A program made the translations under genes and the position numbers. From CAZIVO01 sp964542765 (GTDB taxonomy: Bacteria; Planctomycetota; UBA1135; UBA2386): a stretch of DNA of 15,125 nucleotides. A model generated the notes under the pieces. That model was not told the DNA's origin. It saw nothing but the letters and a program-made list of their open reading frames with translations, and did no database searches. Shown here piece after piece: positions 7,381-13,413 of this stretch (its first letter is position 1; each line of letters opens with the position of its first letter). The stretch lies in assembly GCA_964542765.1 (NCBI GenBank), contig CAZIVO010000093.1, forward strand, positions 1 to 15,125, read 5' to 3'.

Positions 7381-7801
7381 TGGCGCGGTCGAGGACCAAC
7401 TTGACCTTGTTGTCGCTGTCGACCCGCAGGGTGATGGTCTTGTCGTTGAGGTTGGTGATGACTCCGTGGATGCCGCCGGAAGTGACGACCTTGTCGCCCT
7501 TCTTGATGCCTTCGATCATGGCCCGGCGTTGCTTTTCCTGTTTCTGCTGAGGTCGGATCAGCATGAAGTAGAAGATCGCGATCATCGGCAGGAAGATCCA
7601 CAGATTGTCCATGCAACCGGCGAAGGGGTCGGGGCGCTGCCCAGGGGTCGCCTGTGGGCCCGACGGCGAGCCCTCCTGCTGCGTCGTGCTGGTGACCTCG
7701 TCGCGTGAGCGAGGGGCTATTTCGCCTTGCTGAGCTTTTCCTTGGCCCTGCTGGGCGTCTTGGAATTCGGGTCGAAGAACCAGATGGTAAGTCTTGGCCA
7801 T
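7334..7801 (-). CDS. yajC: preprotein translocase accessory subunit YajC, N-terminally extended
   Basis: Small inner-membrane protein that joins SecDF to the SecYEG channel. The family core is residues 64-148: one membrane helix (NLWIFLPMIAIFYFMLI), the hallmark RPQQKQEKQ, then IKKGDKVVTSGGIHGVITNL and a short barrel ending VLDRANVGRVL. Most members are about 85-120 residues; here 155, because some 60 polar Gln/Pro/Ser-rich residues precede the helix. These are open without interruption but weakly supported, since the ATG at 7801 has no visible ribosome site. The ATG at residue 64 (7612) would give a normal-length protein without the extension, and is the main alternative. No secD or secF follows here; yraN does. 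Confidence 0.88.
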   Translation of the reverse strand: MAKTYHLVLRPEFQDAQQGQGKAQQGEIAPRSRDEVTSTTQQEGSPSGPQATPGQRPDPFAGCMDNLWIFLPMIAIFYFMLIRPQQKQEKQRRAMIEGIKKGDKVVTSGGIHGVITNLNDKTITLRVDSDNKVKLVLDRANVGRVLGDPAQEKSG

Positions 7802-7847
7802 GAGTTTGATCAGGCTGATGATTCAGGGTTCGATGTGTGGGGGCGGA

Positions 7848-7864
7848 GCAGGATAGAATCCTGC
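7848..7864. promoter_or_regulatory. inverted repeat in the yajC/mnmA divergent region
   Basis: GCAGGAT and ATCCTGC form a perfect seven-base-pair repeat around AGA. It lies midway between the divergent starts of yajC and mnmA. On the plus strand it contains TAGAAT (7854-7859, five of six to a -10 box). On the minus strand TGGACA and TATCCT, 16 bp apart, end inside it. It could be an operator covering both promoters, or a hairpin in the mnmA leader. The rest of the region (7802-7896) shows nothing else. Confidence 0.45.
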
Positions 7865-7896
7865 GACTCATTGTCCAGAAGACCCGACAATTCCCG

Positions 7897-8955
7897 ATGA
7901 CCGATCCTAATAACTCCGAGCGTGTCCTGGTTGCCATGTCCGGTGGCGTCGATAGCAGCGTTGCTGCTCTCTTGTTGCAGGAAGAGGGTTTCGATGTGGT
8001 CGGAGTCTTCATGAGGAATGGTGTCGAGGGCGCCGAGACTGCCTCTAAACGATCGTGCTGCTCGGCTTCCGATTCTCGGGATGCCGCGCTGGTGGCGGAT
8101 CGGCTCGGCATCCCGTTCTATTCCGTGGACTATTCAGCTGAGTTTTCCAAGTTGATCGATCGATTCGTCGAGGAATACCGGCGTGGCCGCACGCCGAACC
8201 CCTGCGTGCTGTGCAACCAGGACCTGAAATTCGGTCATCTTTTCTCTTTGGCGGACGACCTCGGTGCCGGAGTTGTGGCCACGGGGCACTATGCCAGGGC
8301 CGAGGAAGGCCGCCTGATGTGCGCTCGCGATGAGGACAAGGACCAGACGTATTACCTGTTCGGCGTTGATCGTAAGGCGCTCCCTCGCATTCTGTTTCCG
8401 CTCGGGTCCCTCACCAAGGCGGAGGTCCGTGATCATGCCCGGCGAGCCGGGCTGACGACGGCGGATAAGGATGAGTCCATGGAGATCTGCTTTGCTCCCA
8501 GTGGTGATTACAGGGATGTTCTGGCGCGGCGTGGGGGTGGTGGCAAGCCGGGCGTCTTCGTCGATGAGGAGGGTTCGATCCTCGGCGAGCATGATGGTGT
8601 CGATGGTTTCACCATTGGCCAGAGGCGTGGTTTGCCGGCCATGGGGTCGCCGCGCTACGTCAAGGAGATCGATTCCGAGAGCGGCCAGGTGGTGGTCTGC
8701 TCGCGCAGTGGTCTGCTCAAGACGGTCGCTACGGTCCGCGAGATCAACTGGCTCGTTGGAGCTCTCGTTGATGCGGCGCAGGTCAAGATCCGTGCCCGTT
8801 CACCCGCCGTGCCCGCCACTTTCGAGCCGCTGGCCACAGACCCTGACCGCGGTATGCGAATCACCTTCGACGAACCCATCGCCGCCATCACCCCGGGACA
8901 GGCCGCCGTCTTTTATGACGGCGACCGAGTCCTCGGGGGTGGCTGGATCAGCTAA
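7897..8955 (+). CDS. mnmA: tRNA-specific 2-thiouridylase
   Basis: Puts the 2-thio group on wobble uridine 34 of tRNAs for Lys, Glu and Gln, using ATP and a sulfur carrier. I start at the ATG at 7897 (352 residues) because the ATP-pyrophosphatase P-loop SGGVDSS then falls at 15-21, as in the family; a GTG at 7837 would add 20 unmatched residues. The nucleophilic cysteines are C103 in TPNPCVLCN and C198 in ESMEICF, matching the pair known in E. coli (C102 and C199). GHYAR and KDQTYYLFG mark the tRNA- and ATP-site loops, and HDGVDGFTIGQRRGL starts the central barrel domain. There is no clear ribosome site, so it may be read leaderless. It converges on the HU gene 41 bp downstream. Confidence 0.96.
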   Translation: MTDPNNSERVLVAMSGGVDSSVAALLLQEEGFDVVGVFMRNGVEGAETASKRSCCSASDSRDAALVADRLGIPFYSVDYSAEFSKLIDRFVEEYRRGRTPNPCVLCNQDLKFGHLFSLADDLGAGVVATGHYARAEEGRLMCARDEDKDQTYYLFGVDRKALPRILFPLGSLTKAEVRDHARRAGLTTADKDESMEICFAPSGDYRDVLARRGGGGKPGVFVDEEGSILGEHDGVDGFTIGQRRGLPAMGSPRYVKEIDSESGQVVVCSRSGLLKTVATVREINWLVGALVDAAQVKIRARSPAVPATFEPLATDPDRGMRITFDEPIAAITPGQAAVFYDGDRVLGGGWIS

Positions 8956-8991
8956 AAACCCTGCGCGGGGCCTGAAAAACCCTGCGCGGGG
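8954..8991 (-). terminator. 21-bp tandem repeat, possible tandem terminator of the HU gene
   Basis: AAAAACCCTGCGCGGGG occurs at 8954-8970 and again, identical, at 8975-8991 (period 21), overlapping the mnmA stop and filling the gap to the HU stop. Read from the HU gene, each copy is a GC-rich near-palindrome followed by five T, the layout of an intrinsic terminator. The stems are short (three firm pairs each), so termination is a guess while the repeat itself is certain. Confidence 0.5.
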
Positions 8992-8996
8992 GGTGG

Positions 8997-9278
8997 CTAA
9001 TCGACGACGGCGCCCTTGAGCGCCCGGCCGGCACGAAAGCCGACCGTCTTGCTCGCGGGGACGAGCATGGTCTCGCCGGTCCGCGGATTGCGGCAGGTGC
9101 GTTGCGCGCGGTCCTTGACCTGGAAGGTCCCGAAACCCACGAGCTGCACCGCCTGGTCATCCTGTAGCCCTCCACTAATCGAGGTGAGCACAGAGTTTAC
9201 AGCTCTCTCGGCATGTGCTTTCGAGCAATCTTGGCCGAGATGCTTTTGGACGGCATCGATGAGATCCGCCTTGTTCAT
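8997..9278 (-). CDS. HU/IHF-family DNA-binding protein
   Basis: A 93-residue nucleoid protein of usual length that bends DNA as a dimer. The whole family pattern is present: MNKADLIDAVQ at the start, VGFGTFQVKDRAQR at 48-61, the DNA-inserting arm tip RNPRTGE at 64-70, and SKTVGFRAGRALK near the end. The arm proline that wedges into DNA is present. Whether it acts as HU or as an IHF-like partner cannot be told. Two cysteines (C18, C63) are unusual for HU. Expression signals are strong: a promoter at 9346-9375 and an AGGAGG site. Confidence 0.96.
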   Translation of the reverse strand: MNKADLIDAVQKHLGQDCSKAHAERAVNSVLTSISGGLQDDQAVQLVGFGTFQVKDRAQRTCRNPRTGETMLVPASKTVGFRAGRALKGAVVD

Positions 9279-9280
9279 GA

Positions 9281-9288
9281 CTCCTCCT
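9281..9288 (-). promoter_or_regulatory. strong ribosome binding site of the HU gene
   Basis: The minus strand reads AGGAGGAG just before TC and the ATG at 9278. This is a full match to the anti-Shine-Dalgarno core and contrasts with the weak sites of most genes in the window, which fits an abundant protein. Confidence 0.8.
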
Positions 9289-9320
9289 ATGACGTTTTGT
9301 CGTGTCCTACACGCCTAACC

Positions 9321-9342
9321 GCCCGGTCAGGCCTAACCGGGC
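9321..9342. promoter_or_regulatory. palindrome over the probable HU transcription start
   Basis: GCCCGGT and ACCGGGC form a perfect seven-pair inverted repeat around CAGGCCTA, which itself holds the palindrome AGGCCT. The start site expected from the promoter at 9346-9375 falls inside its right arm, which suits a repressor (possibly HU itself) better than a leader hairpin. GCCTAACCG also recurs as a direct repeat at 9313-9321 and 9331-9339. Confidence 0.45.
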
Positions 9343-9345
9343 CTG

Positions 9346-9375
9346 ATTCTAGGGGTTTGCCCTGCCTCGGGACAA
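9346..9375 (-). promoter_or_regulatory. sigma70-like promoter of the HU gene
   Basis: On the minus strand TTGTCC (9375-9370, four of six) and TAGAAT (9351-9346, five of six) are 18 bp apart, with the start expected near 9339, about 60 bases before the HU ATG. This is the best promoter match I found in the window. Confidence 0.6.
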
Positions 9376-9403
9376 GTACGGTTCACGCGCCAAAGCAGGT
9401 TCG

Positions 9404-9418
9404 TCAGGAAATTCCTGA
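9404..9418. repeat. 15-bp perfect palindrome upstream of the lipoprotein gene
   Basis: TCAGGAA-A-TTCCTGA, perfect over seven pairs with one central base. It lies in the divergent gap between the HU promoter and the lipoprotein gene (ATG at 9533) and has the size of a dimeric repressor site. No good promoter for the lipoprotein was seen next to it. Nothing else stands out in 9376-9532. Confidence 0.45.
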
Positions 9419-9532
9419 TCGGGGACGAATTGTGGCCTCTCCCCTCAAGGGCTGGAGCCGGTTCCGCCGATAACACCGAGGAGGTCGGCAAGCCCTGCTG
9501 ACCGAGCAACTTTCCATGATGGAGTTCCGGCG

Positions 9533-10372
9533 ATGAGGCATGATCTTCCGATGAGCTTGGTGTTGATTTCTCTGGCGGCGTGCAGCACCACGCCTGTCGA
9601 GACTTCTCCTTTTCTTGCTCCCAATGACCTGATGGGTCAAGAAATCGAGAATCGCATCGAGCAGATTCCCTATCTGCATAGAGAGCAGCTCTACGACAAC
9701 ATGATCTGGCTATCCAAGCTCGGTGAGCAGGGGATCGGATCTTTGCTCGGCGGTTTGCAGCACAGCACTCCCAAGGTTCGCTCTAGTTGTGCCTGGATTC
9801 TGGGCCGCATCGGCGACCGCCGGACGATCTCGTATCTCCAGGCCATGGCTGATGACGAGAACGAAGTTGTGCGCCTGGAGACGGCGCGATCGCTGGTTCT
9901 GATGGGGGATGTCACGCGTTCGCCCATCTTGATCGAGGGCCTGGATTCGCCCAAGGTCCAGGTTCGCTATCTCTGCCACGAAGCCTTGAAAGAGGTTGCG
10001 GCCAGGGATTTTGGTTACGACCACCTCAGCGAGGACCCGCAAGAGCGCCGCAAGGCCGTTCTGGGATGGCGCCAGTGGTGGAGTCAGCAGACAGCGGACC
10101 CTTGGTTTGCATCGCAATATGCTCAGGAGAATGGTCTGACAGATTTGATTTCGCCGGATGTGGCTCCCCTGACACCGCCGCCCGCAGCGCCTGGAATGGA
10201 AACGCGGCGGCCGGTCGGAACCGAGAGTGAGGCCTCAGGCATGACCGCTACCGGTACAGGTGAGTTTCGCGGGATGGGGTCAAAGGCTGGTGGGGCTCCG
10301 CAAGGCCATCCGAAGGCGCGAACCGATCATCCCGCGCCCATCGGGCCGTCCATGCGAGGCTCGGGGTCCTGA
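9533..10372 (+). CDS. HEAT-repeat lipoprotein
   Basis: A 279-residue exported lipoprotein of unknown role. The start has GGAG eight bases before the ATG. The N-terminus is a short signal ending in the lipobox LAAC, with lipidated C17 followed by S18, which would favour the outer membrane by the E. coli rule. Residues about 55-165 are paired helices of the HEAT/PBS-lyase type: IGSLLGGLQHSTPKVRSSCAWILGRIGDRRTISYLQAMADDENEVVRLETARSLVLMGD, then a third unit with SPKVQVRYLCHEALKEV. Such repeats usually hold protein partners. The last 90 residues are Pro/Gly/Thr-rich and probably disordered. The pseudopilin gene follows 152 bp later on the same strand. The repeat call is firm; no specific function can be given. 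Confidence 0.85.
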   Translation: MRHDLPMSLVLISLAACSTTPVETSPFLAPNDLMGQEIENRIEQIPYLHREQLYDNMIWLSKLGEQGIGSLLGGLQHSTPKVRSSCAWILGRIGDRRTISYLQAMADDENEVVRLETARSLVLMGDVTRSPILIEGLDSPKVQVRYLCHEALKEVAARDFGYDHLSEDPQERRKAVLGWRQWWSQQTADPWFASQYAQENGLTDLISPDVAPLTPPPAAPGMETRRPVGTESEASGMTATGTGEFRGMGSKAGGAPQGHPKARTDHPAPIGPSMRGSGS

Positions 10373-10389
10373 GTGCGGGAGCCTCCACA

Positions 10390-10425
10390 ACCCTGAAAAG
10401 GGTGCCAGACCTCGCTGTTCCGAGG
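10390..10425 (+). other. two small stem-loops between lipoprotein and pseudopilin genes
   Basis: ACCCT-GAAA-AGGGT (10390-10403) is a five-pair stem with a GNRA loop. CCTCG-CTGTTC-CGAGG (10410-10425) follows at once. No U-run follows, so this is not a typical terminator; it may still mark the lipoprotein transcript end. The rest of the gap to 10524 holds TAGACT at 10459-10464 with no good -35. Confidence 0.3.
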
Positions 10426-10524
10426 GTTCTGCGGGGGTTACTTCTCGGTCCTGGACGCTAGACTAGTCCGTGGGCCATCCTTCGTGGTCCCTGCCAAGTC
10501 GGTTTAACTATCCACGGATCGCAC

Positions 10525-11178
10525 ATGAAGAAGTCCTCATCCGCAGGCTTCACCCTCATCGAACTCCTGGTCGTCATCTCGATCATCGGCATCCTGGCTG
10601 TGGCCTTGTTGCCCAATGTGATCGGTGCCACGACGAGCGCTCAGAAAGCGGCCGATCGAGCCAATCTGACGTGGCATTTCCAGCAACTCACCGAGACCAA
10701 GCGGCGGATTGTTGGCGGCAACGCTCGCTGGCTCAAGGACGGTGGTCACCGGTTCGTCTTGACACCCTGGATCCACAACGTGGTGGACAAGACTCCGGAG
10801 AATCGCGATCGGTATTTCCAGCCCGGTCAGGAAGACGATCCCGTCTGGCAAGAGCTCAAGGATTTCGATGCTCGCGAAATTTGGCGGAGTGAGGACGAAC
10901 TCACCAGCGGTGATACCCACTACGCAGGTCGCAGTGCGGAGAAGTATCGCGGTATGTGGCGCTCGGGCAATGAGCCCTTGATGGCGAATGACAACGAGGG
11001 CATTCGCGCTTACGAGGATGGAACCATTCACGTTCTCATGGCGAGTGGCTCTGTCCGTGAATTAACGCCGGCGGGGGGACTCAAGGAATATTGGGAAGGT
11101 GATGATGATGATGATGCCTACATCTTCCCGGTGGGTCCGAACTCCCCGCACCCCGATCTCAGCAAGCTTGAGAAGTAG
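10525..11178 (+). CDS. type II/IV pseudopilin with prepilin signal
   Basis: A 217-residue pilin-like protein handled by a prepilin peptidase. Residues 1-8 (MKKSSSAG) are the basic leader; cleavage is expected between G8 and F9 in GFTLIELLVVISIIGILAVALLP, with the conserved glutamate at mature position 5 (E13) and a hydrophobic helix to about residue 31. The globular part has no family I recognise: it lacks the DUF1559 signature common in planctomycete pilins and the calcium-site layout of GspG. Near the end a run of five aspartates (from GAT times five, 11101-11115) sits in EGDDDDDAYIFPVG. No secretion ATPase or peptidase gene is nearby. It converges on the porin gene, 18 bp away, so it is not in that operon. 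A minor pseudopilin of a type II system is the likeliest role. Confidence 0.85.
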   Translation: MKKSSSAGFTLIELLVVISIIGILAVALLPNVIGATTSAQKAADRANLTWHFQQLTETKRRIVGGNARWLKDGGHRFVLTPWIHNVVDKTPENRDRYFQPGQEDDPVWQELKDFDAREIWRSEDELTSGDTHYAGRSAEKYRGMWRSGNEPLMANDNEGIRAYEDGTIHVLMASGSVRELTPAGGLKEYWEGDDDDDAYIFPVGPNSPHPDLSKLEK

Positions 11179-11196
11179 CGCCGTCCCGGTTCGGTC

Positions 11197-13413
11197 TCAG
11201 TTCTGGTCGTTGCCGCCGAACCTTTGCCGGTAGTAGATGAAGGTCATGAAGGTGCCGTAGTCGTCGTCGCCTTGCTCGTCGTAATCGACTTGGCGAAGAA
11301 TCACACCAGCCTCACCGCCGTACCCGACGGCTACCGAGAGATCACTTCTCCAGTCGAGCAGGCCGATGTCGAAGCTGCCCGATGTGTCGGTGTAAGCTGC
11401 ATCGAGTCGCCATCGAATCCGATCGGTGGGCGAGAACCCTATGCCGGCGATCACCGTGTGGGTTTGCCCATCGAAGCCGACGAAGGTTGGAACCGGATCG
11501 GGGTCCGGGTCGAAGTAGAAGTTCGTCAGGGTGCGTGAATCGATGTCGCTGAAGACGTAGCTGGTGTGCAAATCGAACGAATCACCGCTGTTCCAACTTC
11601 CGCTGATCCCGGCAGACGACGTTTCGTTTCGCATGCTTGAGATGTCATTGGCCCGGCGGCGGTGGCGGGCCCAAGCTTGTGCTTGCCAGCTATCGCGACG
11701 GTGCCGTAGCTGTAGTTCGGCGAGTCGGGATTCGTCCTCGACGATATCATGCAACTGGATACCGCTTTGGCCGAAGTTTCGCAGACTGGCTTCCAGCGTC
11801 CAGTGATCGTCCGGCCGGAAAGCTGCGCCAAGCAGGACTCCGTCGGTGCGGATTCGACCCGAGTGAAAATCGGCATTGTCAAGTTTGGGGACCGTGAGGT
11901 CTTCGTTTGACCAGCCATAGCCGGCGGTGAGATCGAGGTAGGGCTGTGGCCGTATGTCGAACTGGATAGAGCCTTCCAGTGATCGCTGCGTGGTTCGCTG
12001 GGTGCGGTTCGTGGTCTCGGTTGTGGTCGTGTTCAGTATCGGGAAGAAGATGACGTCGGTTTGTTCGATCTGCATCTCCTCGGCGTGATCGAGATAGCGG
12101 GTATCGACCAAGAGGCTGGCCCAGCTTGCGATCTCCATGGTTGCGCTCGTATCACAGATCCAGGTGTGCGCTTGCCCCGATGCTGCCGCGGTGGTGGTGG
12201 TATTGAAGGGGGTGGTGCTGTATCCGGTCTTCTTGCCGTCTGCGCTGATGGTTCGGTCGCGGTCGAGGTAGCGGCCGCTGTGCTCGATGCTGAAGGCGTC
12301 GAAGGATCGTGACAGGGACCAGCGCAGGCCTGGCCCGCTCAAGCGGCCGTGCGAGGTGAAATCCTCGCTCTGTGGGAAGGATGGATTGCTGGCGGGTCGA
12401 CTGTAGCGCCAGCGGTTTCGGTCCTTGTCGTTTTCGTATTCCAGGGCCACCGTGAACCGCGTGTCCCATGCGGTTCCAGACAGGCCGAGTTCGCCTTCTT
12501 CGGCATCGAGTGATCGGGGGCTCTCGACATCATCGATGGTGTTGTTGCGGAGGTCACTGATTCGATTGGTGAGCCAGAAGCCCTCCTGCATGAAACGGGA
12601 GAAACCACCGAAGAACTCGAGGTTGTCTGTCAGTTCGATCGAGCTGGCGAAACTGGTCTCCTGGCTCTTTCGATCAACGCGATGGAAATTGCCCAGCGCG
12701 GAATAGCTGACCGCAGTTTTTTGAAACCCGGCTTCGGCTCGGTAGCGGCCATTCTTCTCGATCAGGCCGGTGACTTTCTGGTAGGGATCATCGATGTCGG
12801 TGGCGCTGATGCGGACAAGATCCATCCAAGCTCCTTTGCCCCGGGTGATTCCTTCCAGCTCGAGTTCCATCAGGCGAGGTCCTCGATCCAGATTGATATC
12901 CGTGTCGTAGCGGTTGCGCGATCCCCGCTTATCGAGGAACCGCCACCCGGCAGCGGCCATGGCCGACCAGTCCGTGCCCGCAATGTTGAGGTCAGGCACG
13001 AGCGTGGCCCCCTGGGTTTTCGGAGGCTTTTGCTCCTGCAAGGGTTTGCGCGTCCATGGGTGTGCCGTGGCAGTGGGGGCGAAGTTGCGGTCCTTGTGGC
13101 ACGGCGTACAGGAAGAAGCGAGGACCGGAGTGGCTTTCGTCACTGTCAGTTTAGGGTCGATACGAGATGCTGCGTGCGCGCTCTGATCGCCGTGACAACT
13201 GGTGCAGGATGCGTGCTCGCTCTCGCGGTCGAGCAGGATGGCATGGGGACCCTGGAGGAGCCCGCGAGTGGGGCCAGGGTGGCAGGCTCGGCAGGTCGCG
13301 TCATCATCGTATCTCGCCGTAGTGCGGCTAGGCGCCGATATCTCTGGGCCCGCGATGGTGAGCATCGAGGTCAGAGCAGTCGCTGCCACGAAGAGTATGC
13401 CAGGCGTTTTCAC
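11197..13413 (-). CDS. trihaem cytochrome-outer membrane porin fusion (MtrB/PioB-like)
   Basis: A 738-residue protein predicted to form the outer-membrane barrel around a multihaem wire. The GTG start at 13413 overlaps the upstream cytochrome stop as GTGA. In order: signal peptide (1 to about 22-27); three c-type haem sites CRACH (41-45), CTSCH (70-74) and CTPCH (102-106); a Pro-rich linker to about 150; then about 565 residues of alternating, aromatic-girdled strands with Asp/Asn/Thr-rich loops, ending in the strand TFIYYRQRF. Phrases such as RYDTDINLDRGPRLMELELEG open the barrel. Its size fits MtrB-type porins (about 700 residues), but those carry no haem sites. The barrel is inferred from strand pattern and context, not from a firm family match. 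The haem sites and signal peptide are plain. Confidence 0.85.
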   Translation of the reverse strand: MKTPGILFVAATALTSMLTIAGPEISAPSRTTARYDDDATCRACHPGPTRGLLQGPHAILLDRESEHASCTSCHGDQSAHAASRIDPKLTVTKATPVLASSCTPCHKDRNFAPTATAHPWTRKPLQEQKPPKTQGATLVPDLNIAGTDWSAMAAAGWRFLDKRGSRNRYDTDINLDRGPRLMELELEGITRGKGAWMDLVRISATDIDDPYQKVTGLIEKNGRYRAEAGFQKTAVSYSALGNFHRVDRKSQETSFASSIELTDNLEFFGGFSRFMQEGFWLTNRISDLRNNTIDDVESPRSLDAEEGELGLSGTAWDTRFTVALEYENDKDRNRWRYSRPASNPSFPQSEDFTSHGRLSGPGLRWSLSRSFDAFSIEHSGRYLDRDRTISADGKKTGYSTTPFNTTTTAAASGQAHTWICDTSATMEIASWASLLVDTRYLDHAEEMQIEQTDVIFFPILNTTTTETTNRTQRTTQRSLEGSIQFDIRPQPYLDLTAGYGWSNEDLTVPKLDNADFHSGRIRTDGVLLGAAFRPDDHWTLEASLRNFGQSGIQLHDIVEDESRLAELQLRHRRDSWQAQAWARHRRRANDISSMRNETSSAGISGSWNSGDSFDLHTSYVFSDIDSRTLTNFYFDPDPDPVPTFVGFDGQTHTVIAGIGFSPTDRIRWRLDAAYTDTSGSFDIGLLDWRSDLSVAVGYGGEAGVILRQVDYDEQGDDDYGTFMTFIYYRQRFGGNDQN

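Noticed and set aside
7837..7896. GTG start extending MnmA by 20 residues
   Set aside because: It would push the P-loop away from its usual distance from the N-terminus and would put the inverted repeat within coding sequence.
9533..10372. HEAT-repeat protein as a bilin lyase
   Set aside because: PBS-lyase-type HEAT repeats occur in many unrelated proteins; a lipobox and the lack of pigment genes argue against it.
11179..11196. A terminator between the convergent pseudopilin and porin genes
   Set aside because: The 18 bases hold no inverted repeat or T-run.
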